Notes under the pieces: model-generated
Seen by the model: only the letters and a program-made list of their open reading frames with translations
Told to the model about the DNA's origin: nothing
The model's database searches: none
Program-made: the position numbers and the translations under genes
Part shown: piece by piece, positions 54,133 through 64,000 of the stretch
Numbering within the stretch: position 1 is the first letter of the stretch
Layout of the letters: every line of letters begins with the position of its first letter
From: Sabellastarte sp. h YS-2021
Lineage: Eukaryota > Annelida > Polychaeta > Sabellida > Sabellidae
Direction of reading: 5' to 3'
Length of the DNA stretch: 64,000 bases
Assembly: GCA_964017235.1 (NCBI GenBank)
Contig: OZ024936.1
Location: 10,144,496-10,208,495, forward strand

Positions 54133-56001
54133 CTTTTGAGGTGCCTTTTTTGAGAAGGAAGTCCTCGCCTTCCTTCACTGACTGGGAGTTGAACAGGGAA
54201 CGAGTCCAGAGAGAGGAATTCCTGAGCTCTTGACGTCTGGTTTCCCCTAATTGTGGCTGCAGATGGGACATTTCGGCTTCGCGTCTAAGCAAGCCGGAAG
54301 TTGCCATTGTGTAAAGTTCCCTTTGTAAAATATGGGCAAGGGATTTGCTCAGGCAGGTTATGGCCTTATGTTGAATAGTGAGGGTCTTCTCCCAGAGATC
54401 AAAGTAGTCATAGGCCTCATCATAACCACGTTTTACTGCTTTTTCAGGGTCAGCACCTTTCCTGACCTGGGACTTGACCTTCTTGAAGGTTTCTTTTAGT
54501 CCATAACGACACCTCCTCATGGTAGAGTTGCAGGAGGAGGATGTCTTGGCAAAAGTGGTCGTGAAATTCAATGTGGTTAGATTGTACCTTGCCTGTTGTT
54601 CTAAGTCCTTGAGGACAGAGAGTGGGACCTTGCCTAAAGGGGCCCCCGAAGGTTTAGGAGATATACAGATCTTGGCAAAGTCTGCATTTAAATCTTGGAG
54701 TTTCTCCGAAAAACAAGGTTGTCCAACCTTGTACCACTTAGAAGTGGAAGGGGGGGCTTTGGGTATTTGCCCTCTGCCAGGTTTGCAGCCATAAGGTCAT
54801 TGTTGAATTTGTCAAAGGCATCTCTTATACCAGAGTTGAGGGGCAACATAGTTGATGGACCCGTAGGTCTCAGCTCTTGGACGGCCACCTCGTCATCGAT
54901 ACCTATGATAGCAGTAGCAGGTCTGGGGACTGAATCCCTCGGATCAGGTAATTTGAGGATACGTCGAAAAGTATCTACCTCCTCCGCATATTGATTTGGG
55001 ATGTCAGCCAGAGCCACATCCCTATAGTAGGGCGGATCAAGGTCAATTTGAGGATGTTCCTGATCATCAGAGGCCATTCTCTGGGGCTTGGGAGACCTGT
55101 GTCTACGTCTAGGGGACTGATCCTCCCCTGACGATGAGGGCAAATATGCGGACCTTGACTTATGTTTAGACTTGTCAGAGTGCTTTTTAGGTCTAGAATA
55201 TGAAGGGCGATCATGATCGGAATCAGATCCCGAACCTGAGATTGGAGCATGGCTAACCTTGTGAGTGGACGTCTTGGGGCGAACAGACTGTGTATGTTCG
55301 GAAGAGCTAAGACGAACGTCCGAACCTTGCTCGGCCTGAAGGCGAGGAGGAAGAGAAGGGCCATATTCAATATCCATGGGTTCTGAAGCACTGACAGAGG
55401 TCTGAGGTTCGGTGCGAACAGCCGAAGAGGCGATCTTATCAGCCAGCCCTTGTTGAGATTTTAGGAAATCTTCACGCATAGATTTAAGGGCATCATAGAT
55501 GTTGGCTTGAAAAACACCAAATTTCTGATCAAATTTGTGGTCCAAAGACTTTTCTACAGAAGAATGGACTTTATGATGTAAGGCTGTACTGGGAGTGGGA
55601 GGAACAGTACGCCCTGGTGTAGTAAGAGGCAAAGGATCGAAAGATAAGGGTCTGGGACGTGGAGGTGAAGTAAACAAATGATCGGCCGCAGCCTCAAGTT
55701 CGGCTTGCGATCCAGAAAACGATTCAAAAGAATCGCCAAGTACCTCGTCCCGATCTTTGTCCGATGCCTGTGAAGTGGGATGTTTTTTCTTGTATCGTCT
55801 TCTATTAGCAATTTTAGTGGACTGTTCGTCTGTGAAAGACGCACAGATTTGACAAGTACCAGCTTTTGTAACACACAGATCATCGCCCTTCCCTGCATCT
55901 CTGCAGGAGGGGCAATAGCCATGACTGTCGAATGGCTGACAGAAATGATTGCATTTGCTGGATCTGGGTTTATCTTTAGAAGACTGGTGGGCGGTGGCCA
56001 T
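53912..56001 (-). pseudogene. DIRS gag-like ORF (one frameshift)
   Basis: The first frame (56001-54688, 437 codons) starts 'MATAHQSSKDKPRSSKCNHF' with a Cys-rich block ('CPSCRDAGKGDDLCVTK', 'CQICASF'), then a Ser/Pro/Asp-rich central part with basic stretches. The frame goes out of register within a C7 run (54750-54756 on the plus strand, G7). Homologous reading continues in the second frame to 53912: 'MRRCRYGLKETFKKVKSQVR', a helical region, and a Gly/Arg/Ser-rich C-terminus ('FRGSRGRFRPHNKGKGRGNP') likely to bind nucleic acid. A one-base indel in a homopolymer may be a real mutation or a sequencing error. The end overlaps RT by about 220 bases. Confidence 0.85.
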
Positions 56002-56263
56002 GTTTTAATGCAATAAAATATGAAATACTCCGAACCGTAGATTCGAGCAGTACTAGTGTAGTGGCGAGCACACAACACGTGAATTAAGAAGACGTTAAAA
56101 AACTGACAAAATACAGCACCGGAAGTGCTGAAAATTGGGTATAAGATTCTATACGGCTAAATAAAGGAAAAGCCGAATTATGGACAAATGACAAACAATA
56201 TATCCAGAGATATAATAGAAAACAGCTTTGAAAACTTAGCAGAGCATCCAATATGGCGGCGAC

Positions 56264-56407
56264 CAACGAAAAGGAGGCTGATACACAGGAAGTGATGACG
56301 TCACGACAACCTATGAGGCCGAACCAACTACATGCTTGTTTTTCTCGAGCGTTGGTCGTCTGTGCCTCGCGGCAACCAGTAAAGCATTCAGTCCCACATG
56401 GTAAGCT
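56264..56407. repeat. DIRS right inverted repeat (144 bp)
   Basis: CAACGAAAAGGAGGCTGATA at 56264 to GGTAAGCT at 56407 mirrors 50157-50300. The 18 bases outside it (ATTGTAGCGCAATAAAAT, 56408-56425) are the unique right tip. Confidence 0.95.
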
Positions 56408-56425
56408 ATTGTAGCGCAATAAAAT

Positions 56426-56480
56426 GATGGCCTTACAGAGGGGTATAAGAATCCACCAGTACCTAGAAGACTGGTTGGTG
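56426..56480 (+). pseudogene. older DIRS element, RT continuation
   Basis: Directly after the inserted copy the host RT resumes 'MALQRGIRIHQYLEDWLVRA', matching 'LMALSRGLRLHQYLDDWLIR' of the inserted element (YLED replaces the catalytic YLDD). Homology fades after about 25 residues and an unrelated Gln-rich stretch follows, so the 3' part of the older element is missing. Confidence 0.88.
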
Positions 56481-57045
56481 AGAGCCACATCCTACAGCAG
56501 ATGCCGTAAACAGTTCAACAGCAGAAACAGCAACCAGTCAAACATCAGATGCAGCAACCAGTCCACCAGCAGATTAAGTCACTCCAAATTACTCCACAGC
56601 AACAGTAAAATCCACTACAAACACGCCACATGTCATCACCAGACTTTGTAACCATCTTACATAGCCTCATGCCAACTCCTATGGATTCAGCCTCAGTAGA
56701 CACCTCATTTTGGTCACTCATCTGTACCTTGTCTGACATGACCACAGGGAGGAAGAGCAGTAGATGACATTGCATGTCTGTTCAACACCCAGCTTTCGGC
56801 TGGAAGTTTCTAAGGCCCTTTGCAAGAGCAGCTCTATTGTTAAAAGACAAAAAAAATCCTCTCAAGTCGCAAACAAACCCAAACATACTTATTTAAGGAC
56901 ACATCCTGTGAATAACTTTCCAAAGAGAAACAGTTTCTCCCCACCTAAAAAAAATATTTAAAGGTTAAAGTGTTCCAACTCTTCCTTTTCTCTCTCATTA
57001 AAATATCAGGGAACATGGCCTATCCCCAAAACCCAAAATACAAAC
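56481..57045 (+). other. Gln-rich coding-like stretch and non-coding sequence
   Basis: In one frame 56495-56610 reads 'VQQQKQQPVKHQMQQPVHQQ' and onward, then 'SPDFVTILHSLMPTPMDSAS' at about 56637-56700. It looks like protein-coding but is not a DIRS domain I recognise. It may be gag-like sequence of another element. Confidence 0.3.
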
Positions 57046-57049
57046 AGTT

Positions 57050-57265
57050 AAAGTATCCATGGTTCAAACCTTGCCGCACACAAGTCCAAACAAGTTTAAT
57101 GGGTAAGGGTTCAAACCCTACTGCAGCTCCTTTATGCAATGTCTAAATAAGTTTAAAGTTGAATTTGGGGGGGTTCAAACCCCACCATAGCCCCAGTCTA
57201 CTTAAGTCCAAACAAGTTTCATTTTAAATGGGCAAGGGTTCAAACCCTGCCACACCTCTGTTATG
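57050..57265. repeat. tandem units with pol III B-box-like words
   Basis: Four copies of GGTTCAAACC-type words (57060, 57107, 57174, 57237), each followed by TGCCGCAC/TGCCACAC-like sequence, alternate with AAGTCCAAACAAGTTT or TTATGCAATGTC words at spacings of about 50-65 bases. The core equals a B box, but no A box accompanies them. Confidence 0.65.
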
Positions 57266-57269
57266 CAAT

Positions 57270-57277
57270 GTCAAAAT
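57270..57277. repeat. 8-bp target-site duplication, left
   Basis: GTCAAAAT, repeated at 57648-57655. Confidence 0.85.
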
Positions 57278-57647
57278 TAGGGCAGGGTCGGTAACACCGG
57301 TATCTCGGTATCGAGACCAATTCACTTCAACACCGTGGTGACACTTTACAGCCGGTATTTCGAATGTCAGTATATAATATTGTGAGAAAACGTCAAGTAT
57401 TAGAAACAAACCTCAAATTTGAAGAAATAACAAACTTTTATTGAGTATTTTCATATATTTTGACACTTTTATAGTGATTTCTGTCAGAACTTCAATGTTT
57501 TCTTTTCGCGAAACTTACTTCCGGTTGGTGGGCCTATTTGATTGGGGATATGCTAGAACGCTATTTCTTCTTTCGGTATCCCGGAATCGGTACGGTTTTA
57601 CACTGGCGAGATACCGAAATGAAAAATATGCTACCGACCCTGCCCTA
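57278..57647. mobile_element. hAT-type MITE, 370 bp
   Basis: Perfect 16-bp inverted repeats, TAGGGCAGGGTCGGTA (57278-57293) and TACCGACCCTGCCCTA (57632-57647), are followed inward by looser CGGTATCTCG / CGAGATACCG arms and flanked by an 8-bp duplication GTCAAAAT. The 8-bp duplication and short TIR define the hAT superfamily. No transposase inside; the 78-codon ORF over it is a shadow. Confidence 0.9.
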
Positions 57648-57655
57648 GTCAAAAT
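57648..57655. repeat. 8-bp target-site duplication, right
   Basis: GTCAAAAT. Confidence 0.85.
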
Positions 57656-57801
57656 AAGAATAAGATTAAAATTATAGTAAAATTAAATTTTCATTTCAAA
57701 TAGCACATATTTATTTTAATTGAAGAAATAGTGTCCATACAATATCACGCAAAAGGTATAACAAATATAGAATCTGTACATAAACATTATCATAAACACT
57801 A

Positions 57802-57841
57802 GCACTAAGTCCCAGTTGGTAGGCTACTGTAGCGCAATAAA
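57802..57841. repeat. DIRS right-terminus remnant
   Basis: AGTCCCAGTTGGTAGGCTAC TGTAGCGCAATAAAA resembles the right tip of the full DIRS copy (AGTCCCACATGGTAAGCTAT TGTAGCGCAATAAAA, 56390-56424). Nothing else of a DIRS element precedes it. Confidence 0.65.
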
Positions 57842-57844
57842 AGT

Positions 57845-59520
57845 ATGCTTTTTTAAAATTTATTGTCTTTCCTGTTACAATTTTAGAAAGTTACACTGTT
57901 TTCATATCTATACATTCCACTTACAGGCAGTTAGTTTTATTCAGAAGTTTTTCTTATCCTGCAAAAAAGCGAAGTGGCTTCTGTTACTTTACTTCCTAAC
58001 TGTTGAAATGCTAACTTTTTTCTTGTAAAAAAACCCCACCAAAGTTTATGAAAACAGACTTCTTAACTTGGCTGTAAAAGTTAGAAAGAATGGGCAGAAA
58101 ATATATGATAAAAGGATGCATGTGTACACTCTGTAGATCTCTATATGCTGACAATTGTGATGTTTCCAAAAGCACATATTTTTAGCAGTATTTTAAAAGT
58201 TCAAATACTTGTCTTCTACGCACAAGCATTCTTGGTCCCTTTGATTTTGACAGCATCGATTTCAACCCAAGACGAAGCCACTGTGCAGTCCAGGGTGAGT
58301 TTGACCTGGTTCGTCCTGTATGTAGAGCTCTAAATACAACAGAAAAACAAAGATAAAAATAATCACAAGTGTGGTGATTAGGTCACAGTGTAGAGTTTAC
58401 ATTCTGTAAATCTCAATTGTGTATGGCCTTATACTCTTATTGTGAATGAATGGTTACAACTGTATTTTACGACAGATTAGTGAGCTGCGTCATCAGAGGC
58501 TGGAGTTATTGTGTTACCATCCCCGTGAAGTACTTCTCGAGATGTACAACTGGATCTGTGCACCGGTGTATTGCACTTTCAGGGACCGTGGCGCATCTTG
58601 CTGTCTGGACGTGACGTCACGGTACATTCAGATGTGTTTTGAAGAAATCTAAAGTTTTCAAGATATTTCTACTATTTTACAAAGGAAAACAAAGTATTTG
58701 GACTAATATATTATATAAAAACACATTTTGTCTTCTTCTGTTGGCCAGCATTGTGGATAATGTAGATACTCTGAAGTGAACTTTGAACTTGTGACCGTGA
58801 GGTGTTTGTTGAGAAAGGTATCAGTACTATATTATATTGTGTATGCATTATATTGTGTAATATCCTTTTTTTCTACTTTCTACATCTCATAAAATTGTTC
58901 ATATATTTTTTCTTTAATCGCAGAAAATATTTTTTCAGGACCAGGGCCACAAGAAGAGACAACAAAAATTAAATAAGAATTCAGTAGAATTGTAACTATG
59001 TCATCAGCTTCAGTCATACATTGAAACACATGAAATTCGAAAACACACACATTAGGCTGAACGGGTATGAATAGTCAGCTGACTGGCGGCACTTGTGCAG
59101 ATCAAGACCATCCTTGAGAATGACGGATCCAAAGTGAAGCCCCACCGTGTTGAAAAATAAAACCCAGATCCAATGAATAGTTTTGACTTAAGTACATGGG
59201 AACAGAAACAAACAGACACAGATGCATAATTATATGAAGCTATCACTTTCCAAGTTTCAACTAGATCTCAGGAAATTCTAAATGTATCATTTTTGGTAAC
59301 CTATTCCTAAGATGCATATGCCCATATAATTTAATGCATTTTGCAAGATGGTATGTTTCTGTTTTATCTGCCGCCTCCCTTTATGTTTGCCATTTTATGG
59401 AAACATGGGAGTTCATTGTCTTATCTTGTGGAGTGTTAAGTCACTTTATGTCACAGGTCTTCTTCAGGACTTTTATATCCACAAAATAAAAAATAGTATC
59501 AGAAATGATTTCCAAAAATA
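57845..59520. other. stretch without recognised genes
   Basis: A 68-codon ORF at 58446-58652 is GC-richer than its surroundings (CATCAGAGGCTGGAG ... GGACGTGACGTCACGG). It could be an exon or an element, but no family is recognised. The rest is AT-rich. Confidence 0.35.
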
Positions 59521-59524
59521 CATT

Positions 59525-59660
59525 TCAACACCATGAGACATATAAGATTACGTGAAACAGTACCAATATCAGGAGACTTTCACAGCAAACGTTTTCAGTT
59601 ATGTGCAGGACCAAATAATGTCAGTAGAGAAAATAACATTTAGGACAGAAAATGTCTGAC
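59525..59660. repeat. dispersed repeat (partner at 31835-31965)
   Basis: See the partner; words shared are CAACACCATGAGA.ATA and GTAGAGAAAATAACATTTA. Confidence 0.5.
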
Positions 59661-59799
59661 AATTATGAAGCAGTAAAATTTATTAATTGAAGTATACCTG
59701 CCAAAAAAATAGTACAATTAAGTAAAAGTACATTTTAATAATCAGTTATCCAAATATCTTTGTCATAAGAGAAACCTGTCTTAATAATAGCAGGTGGGA

Positions 59800-60095
59800 C
59801 ACATTTTCGCACCATGACTTAGCATACCTACACTCCCCAACCAATAACCCATCCAAGAACCAACTTTCTATAGTTACAGTATCTGAGATATGGCCCAGAT
59901 AAGATTTTAAAGCAAGGTTACTCCCACAAGGACGTTGCTCACGTACACCTCCTAATGAATGTCCCTAACAAATAACAACTTACTACTATTTACAATTTCC
60001 GAGATCGAGCCCAGACAAGATTTTATAGGTCAAGGTCACTACGGCCAAGGTCACATCAAGGTAACACCATGACGTTGCACACCTTCACCCCCTAA
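59800..60095. repeat. about 130-bp tandem repeat, family shared with 63822-64000
   Basis: Two units carry GAGAT.GGCCCAGA.AAGATTTTA.AG, CAAGGTCACTACGGCCAAGG, ACCATGACGTTGCACACCTTC and CCCCCTAATCAAT-like words. Confidence 0.75.
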
Positions 60096-60825
60096 TCAAT
60101 ATCAGTGTTGATTCTAGGAATTTAAAAAGTGGGGGCGATCCCCCACCACTTCGAAAAATGTAGGGGACGGAGTAAAAATTGTGGGGGGCAAGTTCAAGAT
60201 CCAGTTTAAATCAAAGAAAAATATTTTTAAGGTTATTTAATCATTTTTAACAGTGGATTTCTGTATAGTACATGATCAAAGCCACTTGCCTAACCATTTT
60301 AGCTGAAGGCATGTCTTGCCTTTAATGGGTTCTTTAATATGAGTAATTTTTTTTCACATTTTTCCCTGGAATCCTGATCAAAGCCCTCCAGTTTAGGTTC
60401 ACCCATAGGAACAATACTGGTTTACAGCGAACGCCTGATTACCAGTGAACACCCACATATAATATTTCTCTGTTGGAGGTCATAGACAAATGGTTGTTTT
60501 TTTTTTGTAGGTCATTGGCAAATGCTTCTTATATTAAAGAAAATAGATGTTACTGCACTGGTATTTCCTGTTTGTGGTAAAATGGCCGATAAGAGAGATG
60601 CATTGTCAAAATATGTTACTTAAAAATATTTTTGTGCAAAAGTAAATATTAGTTGTTAATCTGGCCCAATAAAAACTAGAGGATCGCTCGCCAAAAAAAA
60701 AGAGATAATGTTTTTGCACAGCAAAAACAAAGTGTCCCGAAAAGGATATAAAGGTGAGTGCTAAAGTATTAGGAAAATCCTCTACCTTCTAGCCTTATAC
60801 TCTTGTGGCAACCAAAGTCAGCGTA
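60096..60825. other. stretch without recognised genes
   Basis: It contains GTGGGGGCGATCCCCCACCAC (a small palindrome at 60131) and a T9-like run; no coding signal. Confidence 0.4.
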
Positions 60826-61366
60826 GTCTGTTCTCTCTAGCACAGTTTTAAAGATATAATCATTTTGTGTTTGGTAATTTTTGCAAAAAATTTGAAAATT
60901 AAAAATGGCCGCCATTTTTGGCGAAACAAATTTTTTTGAAAATTAACATGGCTACTCTGCAGAGATACCCTGTGGGTCAAAAATTTCGTCAAAATCGTTC
61001 TATCTAGCATGGTTTTGAAGATATAAGCATTTTTGCAAAAAATTCGAAATTTCAAAATGGCCGCCAGTTTTGGCAAGACAAATTTTTTTTGACAATTGCC
61101 ATGGTTACTCTGCAGATACCCTGTGGGTCAAAAATTTTGTCAAAATCGCTCTATCTAGCACGGTTTTCAAGATATAAGCATTTTTGTGTTTTGCAATTTT
61201 TGCGAAAAATTCAAAATGGCCGCCATTTTTGGCGAGAATTTTTTTTTTGAAAATTGGCATGGATACTCTACAGAGATACCCTGTGGGTCAAAAATTTCCT
61301 CGAAATCACTCTATCTAGCACGGTTTTCGAGATATAAGCATTTTTGTGTTTTCCTTATTTGGAAAA
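60826..61366. repeat. 155-bp satellite array, about 3.5 units
   Basis: CTGTGGGTCAAAAATTT recurs at 60970, 61121 and 61281 (periods 151 and 160). Each unit also has AAAATCG.TCTATCTAGCA, GGTTTT.AAGATATAAGCATT, AAAATGGCCGCCATTTTTGG and GCATGG.TACTCTGCAGAGAT. The block AAAATGGCCGCCATTTT is a near-palindrome. Confidence 0.9.
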
Positions 61367-61565
61367 TTTGTAATGATTAATTAATCATTAATTACTCGGC
61401 CATTTCTTAACTAATCAATGCCAAAATATAATGATTTCCAGATTTTAATAGAATGAATGTATTTGCCAAGTTTCAGGTGAACTGATAAAATCCCTTTCAA
61501 GTTATCATCCGGACAAGCTTACCCAATGAAAAAAGACATTTTTGGATATGTGACCTCTCTGATGA
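61367..61565. other. spacer
   Basis: Short AT-rich spacer with ATTAATTAATCATTAAT; nothing else seen. Confidence 0.4.
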
Positions 61566-61890
61566 GCGTTCGCAATTCCCGCCAACCCGCCGGTCCGAAG
61601 CTGACAACTTTACTCGCGGACCTGTAACTCTAGCAACAAGACGGTCCGTTTGTCCAGAAATATTCAAAATAAGATATATTCCCATATATTCCCCCTCGTC
61701 TTTCAACATATTTTAGAGGATTTATGTCGGTAGCCATATTGTAAACAGTACTGTCATTGCTTTTCATAACTCTCTTCTGATTCATCGAGGCCGTCCACCA
61801 TTGACCAATCAGAATCTAGCTTTCAAAATCTAACACTCAAGGAAGAGCAGAATTGTAACTATATATTTGTATAAATGTCTTGGTTATTAT
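61566..61890. repeat. dispersed repeat, copy B (partner at 11035-11385)
   Basis: Shares TTCCCGCCAACC, GCTGACAACTTTACTCG, GGACCTGTAACT, ATTCAAAATAAGATA and ACTCTCTTCTGATTCA with copy A, and keeps more CpGs (CGCGGACC, GGTCCGTTTG), so it may be the younger copy. Confidence 0.75.
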
Positions 61891-61914
61891 CGTCTATAAT
61901 AATCTTCTTTATTT

Positions 61915-62025
61915 AGATGTCGACCCATGCCTGTCCCTGGACTCTCCCTTCTTGGACTCAAGCGCATTAGAGGATTTGTATCAATTTTGCGCTATATAAA
62001 TCCTATTATTATTATTATTATGTGT
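61915..62025 (+). repeat. SINE-like 3' end
   Basis: TTTTGCGCTATATAAATCCT followed by (ATT)6 at 61987-62021 is the usual 3' end of SINEs that share tails with CR1/L2-type LINEs. No pol III boxes were found upstream, so it is truncated or only a LINE tail. Confidence 0.5.
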
Positions 62026-62409
62026 GCTATATGAACAAACAATTTATTGAACTTAGATGAATTAATTATTTCTGTTCTATTTATTGTAAATGTGCTAACC
62101 ATATTTTTTTTTTTTTTTTTTTCCCAGAAAATTTGTGATAAGATTTGTGAGTGTTACGTATAATTATGAATTAACCAGTATACCTGCTGATATGTATCTA
62201 AGCTCCTCTTTTATTATGTGCAATGTGTAGTAATAAATAGGTATGGTATGAACATTATTGGAAAACCTTCTGTTTTAATGCATATACCCCTGAAAGAGGA
62301 ATTGACAGTATGGCAGAATTAACACCACCCGTGTACCAGATCTGTTACTTATTGACAGTACTTGTTGAATTTATTCTGTTTGGTTCTGAGAGTCAATGTC
62401 AGAAACTCC

Positions 62410-63055
62410 TTTCATTTTCCTGTCAATATTCTTGGAACTCTTCTTCCTGCTGACATTGTTAAAAACCTAGCCCTGTGGTTCGATGCTGACTTTTCGTTCT
62501 CAGAACAGTGAGAACACATTCAGAAGACTTGTAAAGACTGCTACTCATGAAAAAGCTGTCTTTGCTGCAAATGCCTTTGTTAGTAGTCATCTGGACTGTT
62601 GTAATTTTCTATTTAGAGGTTAGTCAAGCTTCAGTCAGCACAAGCTGCAGTGTATTCAGAATACTCTTGCACATACTGTCACAGTTCACAGAAAGTATGC
62701 TCATGTTACACCCATCCTGCCTGCCTGTCATTTAACGCTGCATGTTCACAACACAGATTTATAACCTTTTACACATTGGTTCTACCCTTGACTTTGGGCA
62801 AATGCTCCTACAGTACCAGGCATAGTCATCTTGATTGTCAATACCTGACAGCTCTTCCTTTCCACTAGTCACTCTATTTTTACAAGTCAAACACTTCGGC
62901 CATAGTTTTCCCCTCTGATGCTCCTCAGTTTTCAAGTGATTTTTGTGATCATTATTTACCAAGATTATTTACCTTGTGTATGTTTAGTTGCACTTGATGT
63001 AGATTAAGTGCTATAAAAGTCCACATTAGATCAGATTACTTTAAAACTTTATAAG
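62410..63055 (+). pseudogene. CR1/L2-like LINE ORF2 C-terminal relic
   Basis: Frame-broken words follow the end of Jockey-superfamily RTs: 'VKNLALWFDADFSFSEQ' (about 62460-62510, usually 'VKNLGVWFDSDFSF'); 'VSSHLDCCNFLFRG' (62583-62625); 'KLQCIQNTLAH' (62642-62677); 'RKYAHVTPILP' (62693-62722). A gap with stops and then a 3' region ending AGATTAAGTGCTATAAAAGT near 63022 complete it. 5'-truncated and inactive. Confidence 0.7.
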
Positions 63056-63820
63056 TACCAAGCTATCAGTTTGTCTGACCAGCAACTTTTCTCATGGACC
63101 AGTAAACTTTTGATGTTGCTGGTCCGGTGGACCAAGAACATTTTTCACTTAAGGTCAAACACTATCTCTGATTGGTTGAAATGTCACTGCAGCATATTCA
63201 AAAGAAATCCCCAAGGCTACTGCATAATTCTGCTAAATTTGAAAAGAATCCGCCAAACGGTTACAGAGTTATAAGGAAAAGGAGATGCGGAGCCAGCAGA
63301 GCCTGAATTTCTCCCATACACAAACCTTACAGGACGCTTAATAAAATCCTACTTTATGGAATTTAAAATCATCATATCATACCCGTAGATGGCTGTAGGG
63401 ACAGCACCAGCTTTGACTGATCCATTGTTGTTAAAATTCAGGCAACTGTCAATGTCCATTTACTTGCCTCCATTTAAAAAAAAATCATCCAGGTTATGCT
63501 TCATTTTATATTTTTAGTTGTTAATATGGCTAAATACTGCTTATATCACACAATATATTTGAGTTCTTTCGCGATCACGAAACCACATTGTCAACAAGCA
63601 TTATTCGCAACGCGTTTTGACGGAAAAATCAAAACCTCGACAAACTCTCGATCCGTGCGGTGTTTTACTTTTTCAGGTCTCTCATCTTTTCGCTTCATAT
63701 ATTTCCCACATTGCCTTATAAGAAACGCATTCTCATATAATTTTGATGCCGCAGACTCCAAGAAAATCCGCATTTGTTGGTGAATTAATGCGCGATCCCG
63801 CAAGATATGCGTCCTAGAAG
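63056..63820. other. stretch without recognised genes
   Basis: 63565-63840 is CpG-rich relative to its neighbours, with overlapping ORFs on both strands (91 codons minus, 63866-63591; 95 codons plus, 63496-63783). The minus one contains a helix-like 'RALIHQQMRIFLESAASKLY' run, but no family is recognised. Confidence 0.35.
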
Positions 63821-63821
63821 C

Positions 63822-64000
63822 AACACTGAATCTCCCTACCATGCAACAACTTCCTACACCATACATTTTCCGACATATAGCCCGAACAGGATTTTGAAAC
63901 TCAAGGTCACTATGGCAAGGTTAAAGGTCAAATCAAGGTCACACCATGACTTTGCACACCAACACCCCTAACCAATGTTCCTACCATGTATCAACTTCCT
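63822..64000. repeat. tandem-repeat family of 59800-60095, cut by the window edge
   Basis: CATGCAACAACTTCCT recurs as CATGTATCAACTTCCT after about 150 bases. Between them lie CCGACATATAGCCCGAACAG, CTCAAGGTCACTATGGCAAG and ACCATGACTTTGCACACCAA. Confidence 0.75.

Larger units (their letters stand above)
50116..56425 (-). mobile_element. DIRS-type tyrosine-recombinase retrotransposon, 6,310 bp, nearly complete
   Basis: All hallmark parts of DIRS are present on the minus strand: right (5') inverted repeat, gag, RT-RNase H, tyrosine recombinase, internal complementary region, left (3') inverted repeat. Termini are TGAAAATTTTAATTAC (50116) and TGTAGCGCAATAAAAT (56425). Removing it joins AAACT to GATGG and restores the host RT frame (KLMAL), so there is no target duplication, as expected for recombinase-mediated insertion of a circular DNA. 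It carries two single-base frame breaks, one in gag and one in YR. Confidence 0.95.

Overview
This window looks like AT-rich nuclear DNA from an invertebrate animal. It has introns with GT/AG borders, many families of eukaryotic transposable element, and short-period satellites rich in 'CAAGGTCAC' and 'ACCAAATTTGG'-type words. Such words and the mix of Penelope, DIRS, PIF/Harbinger, L1/Tx1-like and RNase-H-bearing LINE families are common in molluscs and other lophotrochozoans. The assignment is an inference from style, not a database match. There is no operon, prokaryotic signal, CRISPR array or bona fide tRNA/rRNA gene.

Only one intact-looking host gene was found, on the minus strand at 24026-15278. 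It is a three-coding-exon carbohydrate 6-O-sulfotransferase (CHST1-7 family, type II Golgi enzyme). Exon 1 carries the signal anchor, exon 2 the 5'-phosphosulfate-binding loop, and exon 3 the rest of the catalytic domain. All splice sites and phases agree, giving about 350 residues. Its two introns (2.8 and 4.9 kb) are filled with tandem repeats and MITEs.

Left part (1-15,000): a PIF/Harbinger transposase relic, a decayed Penelope-like element with RT and GIY-YIG domains, two copies of one RNase-H LINE family (one only a 499-bp head+tail insertion with a 16-bp target-site duplication), a pogo-like relic, and a hAT (ZNF862-like) relic interrupted by a TTAA-flanked piggyBac-type MITE.

Middle (25,000-44,300): a 5'-truncated LINE with perfect target-site duplications; a broken L1/Tx1-like LINE; a Ty3/gypsy relic; C2H2-finger coding relics; a 4.7-kb TA-flanked TIR element (CAGTCAATCACCG ends) holding C2H2-like fingers, long poly-G tracts and a nested LINE with a 978-codon open ORF; and a 586-bp DIRS fragment flanked by a 22-bp direct repeat.

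Right part (44,300-64,000): a tRNA-derived SINE sitting in a satellite, 165-200-bp tandem repeats, then the best structure of the window. This is a nearly complete 6,310-bp DIRS retrotransposon (50116-56425, minus; gag, RT-RNase H, tyrosine recombinase, 144-bp inverted repeats, internal complementary region), inserted without target duplication into the RT coding sequence of an older, diverged DIRS element on the plus strand. Beyond it lie B-box-like tandem repeats, a hAT-type MITE with an 8-bp target duplication, satellite arrays and a CR1/L2-like LINE relic.
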